Shown here piece by piece: positions 7,498-20,788 of a stretch of 53,115 nucleotides of DNA. Below the pieces are notes generated by a model. It saw only the letters and a program-made list of their open reading frames with translations, ran no database searches and had not been told where the DNA came from. Positions within the stretch are counted from its first letter, which is position 1. Each line of letters opens with the position of its first letter. This DNA comes from Anaerolineales bacterium (lineage in GTDB: Bacteria; Chloroflexota; Anaerolineae; Anaerolineales; Villigracilaceae): positions 1 to 53,115 of the forward strand of contig JAFGSI010000055.1 of NCBI GenBank assembly GCA_016934715.1, read 5' to 3'. The position numbers and the translations under genes are program-made.

Positions 7498-10233
7498 ATG
7501 ACCGAGCCTATCCTGCCTCCGCCAACCGATGCTGGATCCAACGTCGAAGGTACAGGTGAAGGGAAACTTCCGCTGACCCGCACCGGCTTTTTCGCCCGGG
7601 TGGGCAAGTATATGCTGGTGCGCCTGGTCGAATTAGGGTTGATGCTGGTGATCGGAATGTTCGCGGCGATCGTCGTCCTGAATTTCGGTGGCTATATCGA
7701 CGATATCTACCGGGCCGACATTGAAGAAGCGTTGATGTACATGGATGCTCCTGCGGGGATGACAGACGCGGAGATCGTTGTCTGGTTCGCGGAGATCAAG
7801 GCAGCGATGGAGCATGCCCGCGGGTTGGACCGGCCGTTCCTGCTGCGCTGCCTGGAATGGTTGCGTGATGCCCTGACGCTGCAGATGGGGAATGACAGGG
7901 TGCTGGCCTCCCACAATCAGTCATACAGCACCATGATCAGGGCAGTGATATTGGGGCGGCTGCCTTATACCATGCTCCTGTTCGGTGTTTCAAACCTCTT
8001 GTTCTTCTTTGCCAGCCTGTTTCTGGCCTTGTTCCTGTACCGCAAGTATGAGGGCTTCTGGGACCGGCTGGTGGTCTTCCTGTCTCCCATTTCGTCCATC
8101 CCAAGCTGGCTTTATGGGGTGTTCCTGGTGATCCTCTTTGCGGCCATCCTCCATGTGGCACCGTTCCCCAGACGCTTTACTCTTGGATTGGGACGGTATC
8201 TCTCGGATATCATCTCCTTAATCCGATTCGGCGGTCGCACGGGAGTGGGGGCAGGTGTGCCGATGATCCTCGAGTACATGGTCCTGCCGGTGTCGGCGAT
8301 CTTCCTGAACCTGTTCTTCCAGAGCGTCTACAACTGGCGGACCTATTTCCTGCTCCAATCCGGCGAGGATTACATTGACATGGCCAGGGCCAAGGGATTG
8401 ACGAATCCGATGATCGAGCGGCGTTACCTTCTGCGGCCTTCGCTGCCATACATCATCACCTCCTTGGCGATGACGATGCTGGGTATCTGGCAGAATTCGC
8501 TTATCCTGGAGAAGTTTTTCTTCTGGCCAGGGATCGGCATGCTGTTCTTCGATTCGATCCGCAATTTTCAGGTCACCGGCAGTATCATTGTCCTGTTTGC
8601 TTATCTGCTGGTCATCACCGTCTTTCTGCTTGATATCATCTACGCCGCCGTGGATCCCCGGGTGCGGATCGGCGGCGACGAGAACACCGGCGGTGTGGTC
8701 CGGCCGCGCAGGGCGCCAGGGGAACGGTTGCGGGGTTTCTTTCGCCTGCGACGTGAACGGAAGCGACTGCCCGGGCCCCAGCTGCGCCCCCTGGTGATGA
8801 ACGTGGACCAACTTCATGCCCAGAGGAAGACGAGCAAGCGTGCCAGGAGTTTCAGCTCCTGGGGCGCGGCATTTAAGGAGATTCGTCGTTATCCTTCGGC
8901 GATCGTTGGCCTGGGGATTATTGGCTTGATGGTCTTCGTCTCGATTGTCACTGTGCTTGCGATCCCGTATGAGGATGCGGTCACAGCGTGGCGCGGGGAT
9001 GAGAAGATCTGGGCGGACAACCCGCGCCTCGCCCAACCTGCCTGGGTGAATCTGTTTCGCCAGGACGACCTGCCCGAGACGATCGTCCTCGACAGCCAGG
9101 ACGGGAGTGCGATCAAGGAGGTCGAGCAGATCACGGCCGAGATGACTGCAATCACGATCACCTTCCCCTTTGCATATCACTACACCGGCTACCCCCAGGA
9201 CCTGGTCGTGGAAATCGCTTCCACCTATGATGAAAAATATCCCTTCGTCGCCTTGTTCTGGGTGACTCCGGATGGGCGCGAGATCGAGCTCGATACCTTC
9301 CTGCCGACCTCATCTCACCGATACAGTTTCGACTTCCAGTATTATTCTGGTCGCCAGAATATGCTTGAACAGCGCAGCGGGCCGCTTCCCTGGGGGGACC
9401 TGTTCAGCGTGCCGGGCAGTGACCTGGAGCGGGTTCTCCAGGGTCTGTACGCCGTGCGGCTGGAAGGTTTCGTTTTCGAAGCCGGGGCTGACATGGACGC
9501 CCACATGGTGCTTTACGGCCAGGTCTACGGTCTGGCAGGGACCGACAACGTTCGCCGCGATCTCTCCCTGGCCTTGCTGTGGGGCACGCCCTTCTCGCTG
9601 GCCTTCGGACTGCTGGGTGCCCTCGGAACCGGGCTGCTGGCGATGATCATTGCCGCCACCGGGGTCTGGTTCGGCGGCTGGGTGGACAAACTGCTTCAGC
9701 GCCTGACCGAGATCAACATGCTCCTGCCAGCCTTCCCGATCGCCATCATGGTCTATTTCTTGTATACCCACAACATCTGGATCATTCTGGCAGTGATCAT
9801 CCTGTTGAGCGTTTTCGGCAGTGCGGTCAAGAATTACCGTTCGGCTTTCATGCAGGTCAAGGATGCCGGGTATATCGAGGCGGCCAGGGTCTATGGCGTG
9901 GGCAACTGGCGCATGATCATCCGTTACCTGGTGCCGCGGATCATCCCGCTGCTGGTCCCGCAACTGGTCGCACTGGTGCCAAGTTATATTTTCCTTGAGC
10001 CGACCCTGGCCTTCGTCGGCGTTGCGGACCCCTACCTGCCGACCTGGGGCAAGGTGCTGATGGCTGGCCTGTACGTGGCTGAGGAGAACAGCCAGATCTT
10101 CTACATGACCTTGATGCGCAATCCCTACCTGGCTCTCGAGCCGCTGGCCTTGATGTTCATCACCGGCCTGGCCTTCTCGCTGTTGGGCATGGCCCTCGAC
10201 CGGATCTTCAATCCGCGCCTGCGCAGCCTGTAG
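7498..10233 (+). CDS. Fused peptide ABC transporter permease, DppB-like plus DppC-like (911 aa)
   Basis: Two Opp/Dpp-type permeases that are normally separate proteins are joined in one chain. Residues about 30-386 are DppB-like, with the EAA loop (DMARAKGLTNPMIERRYLLRP) near 293 and a DPR ending. A basic linker of about 70 residues follows. From about 459 the DppC-like half starts with its first helix, then carries an extra non-membrane region of about 190 residues (about 490-680) before the remaining helices; its EAA loop (EAARVYGVGNWRMIIRYL) is near 795. The ATG at 7498 follows GAGGA. The insertion lies where the DppC family has an external loop, so it is probably extracytoplasmic. Likely partners are the OppD/OppF proteins 5 kb upstream, although co-transcription is broken by several genes. 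Confidence 0.88.
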   Translation: MTEPILPPPTDAGSNVEGTGEGKLPLTRTGFFARVGKYMLVRLVELGLMLVIGMFAAIVVLNFGGYIDDIYRADIEEALMYMDAPAGMTDAEIVVWFAEIKAAMEHARGLDRPFLLRCLEWLRDALTLQMGNDRVLASHNQSYSTMIRAVILGRLPYTMLLFGVSNLLFFFASLFLALFLYRKYEGFWDRLVVFLSPISSIPSWLYGVFLVILFAAILHVAPFPRRFTLGLGRYLSDIISLIRFGGRTGVGAGVPMILEYMVLPVSAIFLNLFFQSVYNWRTYFLLQSGEDYIDMARAKGLTNPMIERRYLLRPSLPYIITSLAMTMLGIWQNSLILEKFFFWPGIGMLFFDSIRNFQVTGSIIVLFAYLLVITVFLLDIIYAAVDPRVRIGGDENTGGVVRPRRAPGERLRGFFRLRRERKRLPGPQLRPLVMNVDQLHAQRKTSKRARSFSSWGAAFKEIRRYPSAIVGLGIIGLMVFVSIVTVLAIPYEDAVTAWRGDEKIWADNPRLAQPAWVNLFRQDDLPETIVLDSQDGSAIKEVEQITAEMTAITITFPFAYHYTGYPQDLVVEIASTYDEKYPFVALFWVTPDGREIELDTFLPTSSHRYSFDFQYYSGRQNMLEQRSGPLPWGDLFSVPGSDLERVLQGLYAVRLEGFVFEAGADMDAHMVLYGQVYGLAGTDNVRRDLSLALLWGTPFSLAFGLLGALGTGLLAMIIAATGVWFGGWVDKLLQRLTEINMLLPAFPIAIMVYFLYTHNIWIILAVIILLSVFGSAVKNYRSAFMQVKDAGYIEAARVYGVGNWRMIIRYLVPRIIPLLVPQLVALVPSYIFLEPTLAFVGVADPYLPTWGKVLMAGLYVAEENSQIFYMTLMRNPYLALEPLALMFITGLAFSLLGMALDRIFNPRLRSL

Positions 10234-10237
10234 AAGC

Positions 10238-10266
10238 AAAATGAGCCCAGCCCTGGGCTCATTTTT
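10238..10266. terminator. Bidirectional terminator between the permease and arsR
   Basis: Near-perfect inverted repeat with a stem of about 12 bp (from 10238 paired to 10265) around GCCC, flanked by AAAA on the left and TTTTT on the right, so it can stop transcription on both strands. It lies between convergent genes. Confidence 0.88.
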
Positions 10267-10295
10267 GAAAATCTGCCTTTCTCTGGAGGAGCAGG

Positions 10296-11348
10296 CTAGA
10301 TGTTGTCCAGGAATTTTCCCAGGTTGTTGAAGGTGATGTCCAGGGCCTCGCGCCGGGCGGAATAGCGTTTCTCGTTGCCGGCCACCGTCAGGTGCACCAG
10401 GCCGGCCAGGCGCAGCTCATTGAGGTGGTGGGTCACTGTCGGAGCCCGCAGGCGCAGGCGGCGGGCCAGTTCTGAAGGGGTCACTTCTTCCTTGCTGAGA
10501 TAATTCAGGATCTTCAGCCGGGTCGGGTCCGAGATGGCTTTGAGCGCTCGAATCAGGCCATCGGGTACCGATTCGCCCGGGATGGCCGACATGTCTGACG
10601 GCCGGGCCCCGAACAGGATGAGCATCTGCTTTTCGTTGAAAAGCCCATCGTAGAGCACCAGGGGCGTGGTCCAGAAGGCCGGGGCAAGGACGAGTTCCTG
10701 CATGCCATCGATCTCCAGGTGGACGCCCTGGGAGAGTTCGACGATCAGGTCTGGCGGAGGCAGGCTTTGGGCCAGCTCCCTGGCCCGATCAAGGCCGGCC
10801 TGCAGGATCGGGGCCAGACGTTTCTCTTCTTCTTCGAAAAAGGCCTGGTGGTAGGCCTGCAGGGCCGCCAGGAGCGCTTCGCCGAAGGCCTCCTGGCTTT
10901 GCCACTGGTTCAGAAAACGGGTCAGGGATTCCACGCTGCTTTTCTTGGCCAGCGGTTTCAGGGCCTCGAGGTCAGCCTGGTCCCAGGACCCCTGCCTGGC
11001 GATCCGGGTCAGGATCTGCTTGGGCGGATCCTCCCAGCGCTTCAGGCACATGACCTCGGCGGCGCGTTCTGCGGCCGGGAGCTGCTTCAGGGCATACAGG
11101 GCGCTGACGGCGTCCTTGGGGGCTGGCAACTGATAGATCCAGCACAGCGGAATGCCTATGATGGGCAAGGCCTCCTCGAGGAATTTGCGCTCGGGGGCCG
11201 GGATCCGCGAGCGGATCCCGGCTGCCCAGGAAGCGCGTACCCCGTGGCGATCAGGGTCGTGCAGGACGTACAGGCTGATGAAGAATTCGTAGGCGGTACC
11301 GAATTCCCACTTCAGGGTGGGGGAAGAGGAGTCCGGTGCCGCGCTCAT
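10296..11348 (-). CDS. ArsR-family regulator with long N-terminal domain (350 aa)
   Basis: Residues about 265-350 form a winged helix of the ArsR type: ALKAISDPTRLKILNYL, then the recognition segment LRAPTVTHHLNEL and a wing. The roughly 230-residue N-terminal part, rich in helices and starting WEFGTAYEFFISLYVL, resembles a family of large ArsR proteins seen in actinobacteria and chloroflexi whose ligand is not known. No ArsR-type metal cysteine motif is visible. The ATG at 11348 overlaps the stop of the upstream small gene by 4 bases and has GAGGAAG in front. The operon promoter carries a 32-bp inverted repeat, which suggests autorepression. Confidence 0.82.
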   Translation of the reverse strand: MSAAPDSSSPTLKWEFGTAYEFFISLYVLHDPDRHGVRASWAAGIRSRIPAPERKFLEEALPIIGIPLCWIYQLPAPKDAVSALYALKQLPAAERAAEVMCLKRWEDPPKQILTRIARQGSWDQADLEALKPLAKKSSVESLTRFLNQWQSQEAFGEALLAALQAYHQAFFEEEEKRLAPILQAGLDRARELAQSLPPPDLIVELSQGVHLEIDGMQELVLAPAFWTTPLVLYDGLFNEKQMLILFGARPSDMSAIPGESVPDGLIRALKAISDPTRLKILNYLSKEEVTPSELARRLRLRAPTVTHHLNELRLAGLVHLTVAGNEKRYSARREALDITFNNLGKFLDNI

Positions 11349-11566
11349 GCCGCTTCCTCGGACAGGGCCAGACGGGGATGGGCGCTGGCGTTCTTGAGAC
11401 GTTTGCCCATCTTGATCATCCACTGTCCGGTGTGCAGCAGCATGCGCTCGCGCAGGTTCGGGCAGACCAGGCTGCTGGCCTCATGCCTGACGGGCCCGCG
11501 GTTCTCGCGTTCGTTGCGGGCTCGGTCCCCTGCGACGATCAACCCCAGGCTTCCTTGTGGATACAT
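11345..11566 (-). CDS. Small protein encoded upstream of arsR (73 aa)
   Basis: A short gene with an unusually good ribosome binding site: AAGGAGG seven bases before the ATG at 11566. It is the first gene after a consensus promoter and overlaps arsR by ATGA, so arsR translation is probably coupled to it. The protein is basic in the middle with single cysteine, no membrane segment and no domain I recognise. It could be a coupling leader peptide, a partner of the regulator or a regulator-linked effector. Reality as a gene is supported by the signals rather than by homology. Confidence 0.65.
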   Translation of the reverse strand: MYPQGSLGLIVAGDRARNERENRGPVRHEASSLVCPNLRERMLLHTGQWMIKMGKRLKNASAHPRLALSEEAA

Positions 11567-11617
11567 AGCTTCCTCCTTACAACTAAGACGCCCATCTAAC
11601 TTAGGCGTTTGTCTTTG

Positions 11618-11649
11618 TTAGACTAACATCTAATTAGATTATAGTCTAA
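11618..11649. promoter_or_regulatory. 32-bp inverted-repeat operator over the arsR promoter
   Basis: Two 16-bp arms (11618-11633 and 11634-11649) are complementary at 14 of 16 positions, centred on the perfect palindrome ATCTAATTAGAT (11628-11639). The site covers the -10 box and the start point, the expected place for repression by an ArsR dimer. Downstream in the leader, ACGCC (11588-11592) and GGCGT (11604-11608) can pair as a small hairpin. Confidence 0.75.
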
Positions 11650-11666
11650 GTCACGGGACCTGTCAA
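11638..11666 (-). promoter_or_regulatory. Consensus sigma-70 promoter of the arsR operon
   Basis: On the minus strand TTGACA (11666-11661), exactly 17 bp, then TATAAT (11643-11638): a perfect match to the vegetative consensus. The leader is about 65 nt and ends in a strong Shine-Dalgarno. Confidence 0.92.
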
Positions 11667-11735
11667 GAGGAAGGCGCGTCAAGTACCTCCGCAGCGGAGA
11701 AGCGGAGAGACGGGCAAGATCCGTTTCGTCCGCGA

Positions 11736-11764
11736 TTCAGTCTGTTGACGATTTACGGTATAAT
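11736..11764 (+). promoter_or_regulatory. Promoter of glyQS
   Basis: TTCAGT (11736-11741), 17 bp, then TATAAT (11759-11764). The -35 is a weak match. The ATG follows 44 nt after the -10 without a clear Shine-Dalgarno. Confidence 0.55.
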
Positions 11765-11808
11765 CCCTCCGCCTATCGCAAATCCTTCCTCGTCGATCGT
11801 AAATCGAA

Positions 11809-14787
<2,979 letters not shown>

Positions 14788-14836
14788 GATCGCTGACAGA
14801 CGCCGGTGCCGGTGGCTGTCTTTCAAATCTGCATGC

Positions 14837-14860
14837 GCCTGTTCCTTCACGTGAACAGGC
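14837..14860 (+). other. Hairpin in the glyQS 3' region
   Basis: An 8-bp perfect stem GCCTGTTC/GAACAGGC with an 8-nt loop, 50 nt after the glyQS stop. No T-tract follows, so it is not a normal terminator; it may protect the message end ahead of the terminator at 14892. Confidence 0.45.
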
Positions 14861-14891
14861 TGCGACAGGGACCGCCATGCGATTGGATTCA

Positions 14892-14923
14892 AAAAGCCGG
14901 AGGGTGGGGAACCTCCGGCTTTT
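14892..14923. terminator. Bidirectional terminator between glyQS and the nucleotidyltransferase gene
   Basis: A 12-bp perfect stem (14892-14903 with 14912-14923) with AAAA on the left and TTTT on the right, located between convergent genes. Confidence 0.9.
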
Positions 14924-14965
14924 GATCTTTGACGTCAGGCTGGCAGTCGACCTTCGTCTATGGGT

Positions 14966-16288
14966 TTATTCTCCCTTTTTCTGGACCTGGTCGATATAGC
15001 CCCGAATGGCCGGCAGGGCGGTCATTTTCTCGTAGAAGAAGTTGTTGACGATGTTGATCACCTCCGCCCTGGCGGCCTCGGCCCCGGCGGTCAGTTCCCG
15101 ACCGCTCTGCAGATTGTCCAGGCTGCGGCGCAGTTTCATCAGGTGGCGCACCACGATGGTCTCCTCGTCGCCTTCCAGGGCCTCGATGACCGCCACGAGC
15201 AGATGGTCAGCCTGGGCCCGGACAGTGTCGATGTCAATGCTCGAGCCAGGCTGGCTACACTCGTCCAGCGTGCGGATCAGCGACCAGACCTGGTAGAGCA
15301 TCGAGGCCGGTTCGTCGAACAATTCCCGAATAAAGGCTGCTTCCTCGTAGCGACCGGTCAGGCGGAAGACATTGTACATGCGCTTGGCGGCCTTGCCGTA
15401 GTTGATATCCTTGACCAGGTACTTGCCGACTTCCTTTTCGAGCTGGACCACGTACTCGTCCAGGGCATTGGCCGAGACGTGCTGGGCCAGCTTGGAGAAG
15501 ATCGGGACCGATTCGGCCTCCAGGTAGACCTCCTGGAAGTAGGGGTCGAGATAGCCGTCCAGCGGGGTGATGCTGCCGTCCGGGGCTTCCCAGGTGACGT
15601 CGAGCATGTTGCTGGCATTGGCCAGTGTGCCGCGCGGCGGGTCGGCAATCACCCAGTCGAGCTTGGTCCAGCCGGGTTCGACTGCGGCCTCGTCCCACAG
15701 GAAGATCACCGGCTGGCCGTCCGGGGAGAAGGCCTCGATCTGCCCGGCCTCGATCTCCTCCGGGGCCCAGCCGACCGGCGCGCCCTTGGAGACCGGCCGG
15801 CCGCCCTTGACCAGGTCCTGCGGGTAGGACCCGAACTTGACCTCGGTCAGCTGGTAGTTGGGCCCCCGGCGGGTCGCGCGGGCCTTCTGGCGGATCAGGT
15901 CGGCCAGGATCTTGCAGGCCGCCTGGCGGCTCTCGGCCAGGATGTTGATCCGCTCGAAGTAGTCGGCGTCGCCGGGGTAGGTCTGGATCTTGGACTGGGC
16001 CGAGGAACCGGAGAGCGCCAGGGCGGTCTCAACCACGCCGGGTACATCCTGGAACTCGACCAGCCGGCCGATGCGGCGGAAGTGCTCCAGGTCATCCGGG
16101 CTGAAGTCGAGCATCGTGACCCGGTGGCCGAAGACCCCGGCCCGGTCATCCATGACGATCTCGTCCCCCTGGTCGGCGGCCAGGGCGCTCAGCCACTGGA
16201 TGGCCTCGGCCTCGTCCAGTTCGATGCCCAGCCGGTTGGCCGATTCGATGATCCGCTGCAGGTCTTCGGATGGGGATGGTTCACGCAT
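14966..16288 (-). CDS. Predicted nucleotidyltransferase-fold protein (440 aa)
   Basis: No family name is recognised with certainty, but the protein carries the active-site signature of the DNA polymerase beta-like nucleotidyltransferase superfamily: G94-S95, eleven residues, then D107-A-D109 in YPGDADYFERI, with a candidate third acidic residue at D211 in KLDWVIAD. These are the residues that bind the two catalytic metals in that fold. The C-terminal half (about 250-440) is mainly helical and could be the substrate-binding part. It lies 17 nt downstream of a predicted DEDDh exonuclease gene in the same direction; a ribosome binding site (GGAGA) precedes the ATG at 16288. Whether it adds nucleotides to RNA, DNA, protein or a small molecule is unknown. 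Confidence 0.6.
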   Translation of the reverse strand: MREPSPSEDLQRIIESANRLGIELDEAEAIQWLSALAADQGDEIVMDDRAGVFGHRVTMLDFSPDDLEHFRRIGRLVEFQDVPGVVETALALSGSSAQSKIQTYPGDADYFERINILAESRQAACKILADLIRQKARATRRGPNYQLTEVKFGSYPQDLVKGGRPVSKGAPVGWAPEEIEAGQIEAFSPDGQPVIFLWDEAAVEPGWTKLDWVIADPPRGTLANASNMLDVTWEAPDGSITPLDGYLDPYFQEVYLEAESVPIFSKLAQHVSANALDEYVVQLEKEVGKYLVKDINYGKAAKRMYNVFRLTGRYEEAAFIRELFDEPASMLYQVWSLIRTLDECSQPGSSIDIDTVRAQADHLLVAVIEALEGDEETIVVRHLMKLRRSLDNLQSGRELTAGAEAARAEVINIVNNFFYEKMTALPAIRGYIDQVQKKGE

Positions 16289-16305
16289 ATGTTTCTCCAG
16301 TTGGC

Positions 16306-16884
16306 TTATGGGTTCGAGCGCCTGTGCCCAGCGTCCCTGGAACGGATCTCGTCCAGGATGCTGCGCAGGATCTCCGCCTGGTCGAGGGCATCCTGCAGGG
16401 CGTGGTGACTCAGGACGGGAGCATGGTCGTAACGGCTGGCCAGCTGGGCGTAGCTGGTCTCCTGCCAGGCGACCCCGCTGAGGCCCATGTAAAGGGCCTT
16501 GATATCCAGGGCGGCATGCCCGAAGGGGTTATCACCCAGGTGGCGGTGGAAGGCGTCGTTGACGAACATCCAGTCAAAGGGGGCGTTGAGGGCCACGAAG
16601 ACCGGCTGGTTCCCCGGCGGGGTGATCTCGCTCACCCAGGCGGCGAACCGCTGCAGGGCTGCGGCCGGGGGCAGGCCGTTGGCCCGCAGGTCGTCCAGCA
16701 AGAGCCCGCAGACCTGTTGCGCTTCGGCGGTGATACGATCGTGTTCGGGCTGCAGTTCTACGTAGAAGGTTGCCGGCGGCTTATCCAGCGTGCAGGCCCC
16801 GATCGCGAGCAGCGAATATCCGCTGGGATTCGGTCCAGCGGTTTCCACGTCGACGGAGATGTAGGTTTCGGAGGGAGTGGGCAT
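16306..16884 (-). CDS. DEDDh-type 3'-5' exonuclease (192 aa)
   Basis: Member of the DnaQ/RNase T exonuclease fold. All four acidic residues and the histidine are visible: D12 and E14 in SVDVETAG, D104 in NAPFDWMF, and H160 with D165 in SHHALQDALDQA. The length is that of a stand-alone exonuclease with no extra domains. It is the first gene of a two-gene unit with the predicted nucleotidyltransferase, and is divergently transcribed from dnaG. The -10 box is 9 nt from the ATG, so its message is nearly leaderless. It may proofread, trim RNA ends or work with the partner; the substrate cannot be read from sequence. Confidence 0.85.
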   Translation of the reverse strand: MPTPSETYISVDVETAGPNPSGYSLLAIGACTLDKPPATFYVELQPEHDRITAEAQQVCGLLLDDLRANGLPPAAALQRFAAWVSEITPPGNQPVFVALNAPFDWMFVNDAFHRHLGDNPFGHAALDIKALYMGLSGVAWQETSYAQLASRYDHAPVLSHHALQDALDQAEILRSILDEIRSRDAGHRRSNP

Positions 16885-16893
16885 GGCAGGCTT

Positions 16894-16899
16894 ATTATA
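16894..16899 (-). promoter_or_regulatory. -10 box of the exonuclease-nucleotidyltransferase unit
   Basis: TATAAT on the minus strand (16899-16894), 9 nt before the ATG at 16884. No good -35 at 17 bp. Predicted leader about 3 nt. Confidence 0.55.
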
Positions 16900-16981
16900 G
16901 CCGTTAAGGGGATCGAATTTTCAGCGGCTGCGCAGAAGGGTGGTCTCTGCTACGGACGAAAGGGCTTTTCGGGCCAGAGGT

Positions 16982-17010
16982 TTGCCAAACCCATCATCCG
17001 CGTCTATAAT
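16982..17010 (+). promoter_or_regulatory. Promoter of dnaG-rpoD
   Basis: TTGCCA (16982-16987), 17 bp, TATAAT (17005-17010). The ATG of dnaG follows 12 nt later, giving a leader of about 6 nt without room for a Shine-Dalgarno. Confidence 0.8.
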
Positions 17011-17022
17011 TCAGCCAAGCCT

Positions 17023-18978
17023 ATGTCGCAAGTAGACGAAATCAAAGCCCGCATCGACATCGTCGACCTGGTCGGGGAAAGTGTGAAACTGCGCCGCGCC
17101 GGAAAGAACTATTCCGGCCTTTGCCCGTTCCATACTGAGAAGACTCCCTCCTTCAGTGTCTCGCCTGACCGCCAGACCTGGCGCTGCTTTGGTCAGTGCA
17201 ACGAAGGCGGCGACGTCTTTTCCTTTGTTATGAAGAAGGAAGGCTGGGACTTCAAGGAAACCCTGCGCTACCTGGCCGGGCGGGCGGGAGTCGAGCTGCA
17301 GGAGTACCGCGGCCAGAAACCCGAAGAGAAGGAAACCCACGAACGCCTGCGAACCCTGCTTGAGGAGGCGGTGGTCTTCTACCGTCATCAGCTGCTTAAC
17401 ACCGACGCCGGCCGGCCGGCCCTTGAATACCTGCGCGGTGGGCGCGGCCTGAGCGACGTCACGATCGAGGCCTTCGGCCTGGGCTATGCCCCCCAGGGTT
17501 GGGATAACACCCTGACGCACTTCCGCGAAAAGGGCACCACCGAAGAGGAGTTGCTCGATGTTGGCCTGCTCACCGTCCGCAGCGACGACCGCCAGACAGG
17601 CGCCCGCCGGGTCTATGACCGCTTCCGCCACCGGATCATGATCCCGATCCGTGACGAGCGCGGCCGGATGGCAGGTTTCGGAGCCCGTATCCTTGATCCC
17701 AACGACGTGCCAAAATTCCTCAACTCGCCCGAGACCCCGCTGTTTTCGAAGAGCAAGCTGCTCTACGGTCTGGACCGGGCCCGCAAGGCCATCCGGGCGA
17801 TGGATCAGGCGGTCATCGTCGAGGGTTACCTGGACGTGATCGCCGTCCACCAGGCCGGTTTCGAGAACGTCGTCTCGCCGATGGGCACTGCCCTGACTGA
17901 GGACCAGCTGCGCCTGCTTAAGCGCTTCACCTCCAGCAACCGCATTGTCCTGGCCCTTGACCCTGATGCCGCCGGGAAGAAGGCGGTCCTCTCCGGGCTG
18001 GAGGCGGCACGCCAGAGCCTCGATCGGGAGGGCGAACTGCGCTTCGACGCCCGCGGCCTGCTGCGCCATGAGGCGCGGCTGCAGGCTGACCTGCGGGTGG
18101 CCTCGATGTCTGACGAACTCGACCCTGACGAGATCGTCCAGCGCAACCCGGACGAGTGGAAGCAGTTGATCGAAGAGGCCCAGCCGATCGTGATCCATGT
18201 CATGGGAGCCCTGGCCGCCGGGCGCGACCTGGAGGATGCCAAGGTCAAATCCGAGATCGCCGGTCAGGTTTTACCATTAATCGAGGATCTGCCGGATCCG
18301 ATCGAGCGCGACACCTACCGCCAGCGGCTGGCGCGCTTCCTGAAGGTCGACGAACGAACCCTGAGCGAGACCCGCTCCAGAGGTGCTGACCGGGGACCGG
18401 GGCGCGGGCGGTCCCGGCCGCGGGTCGAGACGCCGCCCCGGGTACAGAAACCCCCTGCAGCTGCGACACCCCTCAGCGGAGCGGCCCGGAGCGAAGCCCA
18501 CATCCTGGGCGTGTTGCTGTGCCGTCCGGACCTGCTCTACCGACTCAACCGGGCTCTGGAGGAGCAGGATCACCCACTTGCCCGTATGTCCGATGAAGAT
18601 TTCGGGTATACTGACCACCAGGAGCTCTTTGGGCTGGTCAGCAAGTCGCTCGAACAGGATGCCGATGACCCCGACCGCTACTTGATGGCTCACCTGCCCG
18701 ATCCGCTGCGGGACCTGGTGTTCGCCCTGTTGGAAAAGGCCGCCCCTCTCGACCCGGTGGAAGACCGCCAGGTCGAGGACCTGTTGCGGGGAGTCAAGAA
18801 ACTTCGCCGTGACCGGGTCGTCGAAAACCTGAACCAGGTCCGTTTTCAACAGGAGGAGGCCCAGCAGAGTGGCAACAAGGAGGCTGCCCTGTGGTATCAG
18901 GGCCTGGTCCAGAATTACACCCTGATCCTGCGCCACCTTGACCAGGCGCGCTTCAAAAAGAACGGGAAGAAATCGTAA
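17023..18978 (+). CDS. dnaG: DNA primase (651 aa)
   Basis: Synthesises RNA primers at the replication fork. The N-terminal CHC2 zinc finger is complete with C34, H37, C55 and C59 (spacing C-x3-C in the last pair). The TOPRIM domain follows with [16 protein letters not shown] and [12 protein letters not shown]. The C-terminal region, after a proline- and arginine-rich linker, is helical and should bind the DnaB helicase. The ATG at 17023 is chosen because the zinc domain starts directly after it and the promoter ends 12 nt upstream. rpoD starts 10 nt after the stop, the classical primase-sigma pairing of the macromolecular synthesis operon (rpsU is absent here). Confidence 0.96.
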   Translation: MSQVDEIKARIDIVDLVGESVKLRRAGKNYSGLCPFHTEKTPSFSVSPDRQTWRCFGQCNEGGDVFSFVMKKEGWDFKETLRYLAGRAGVELQEYRGQKPEEKETHERLRTLLEEAVVFYRHQLLNTDAGRPALEYLRGGRGLSDVTIEAFGLGYAPQGWDNTLTHFREKGTTEEELLDVGLLTVRSDDRQTGARRVYDRFRHRIMIPIRDERGRMAGFGARILDPNDVPKFLNSPETPLFSKSKLLYGLDRARKAIRAMDQAVIVEGYLDVIAVHQAGFENVVSPMGTALTEDQLRLLKRFTSSNRIVLALDPDAAGKKAVLSGLEAARQSLDREGELRFDARGLLRHEARLQADLRVASMSDELDPDEIVQRNPDEWKQLIEEAQPIVIHVMGALAAGRDLEDAKVKSEIAGQVLPLIEDLPDPIERDTYRQRLARFLKVDERTLSETRSRGADRGPGRGRSRPRVETPPRVQKPPAAATPLSGAARSEAHILGVLLCRPDLLYRLNRALEEQDHPLARMSDEDFGYTDHQELFGLVSKSLEQDADDPDRYLMAHLPDPLRDLVFALLEKAAPLDPVEDRQVEDLLRGVKKLRRDRVVENLNQVRFQQEEAQQSGNKEAALWYQGLVQNYTLILRHLDQARFKKNGKKS

Positions 18979-18988
18979 AGAGAGACCT

Positions 18989-20611
<1,623 letters not shown>

Positions 20612-20722
20612 GTTTTTCTGCAACCGGGAGGGGATGAATGCCAGAAGTCGCGCATACAGGGTTCGGTGAGCACACGGTCAGGAATGGAGAAGTGCGTACA
20701 AGTATTCTCTTTTCAAAAGCTG

Positions 20723-20731
20723 TGTTATATT
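20723..20731 (+). promoter_or_regulatory. Possible upstream promoter of the nuo operon
   Basis: TGTTATATT is an extended -10 box. No clear -35 is present. It would give a leader of about 265 nt. A TTGACA at 20756-20761 lies between the two candidate -10 boxes but is not correctly spaced to either. Confidence 0.4.
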
Positions 20732-20788
20732 AACAGCCGGAGATCCTCGTGAAAATTGACACATCTGCGTTCCTGTAGGAGCCTCTTA

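Noticed and set aside
11745-11750. TTGACG as -35 for glyQS
   Set aside because: Only 8 bp separate it from TATAAT; a 17-bp spaced TTCAGT fits better.
14960-16408. 482-codon plus-strand frame opposite the nucleotidyltransferase gene
   Set aside because: The minus-strand frame has a ribosome binding site, operon context and the catalytic signature; the plus frame has none.
20756-20761. TTGACA as -35 of the nuo promoter
   Set aside because: The spacing to the nearest downstream -10 box is 30 bp, too long for sigma-70; the extended -10 explains the promoter better.
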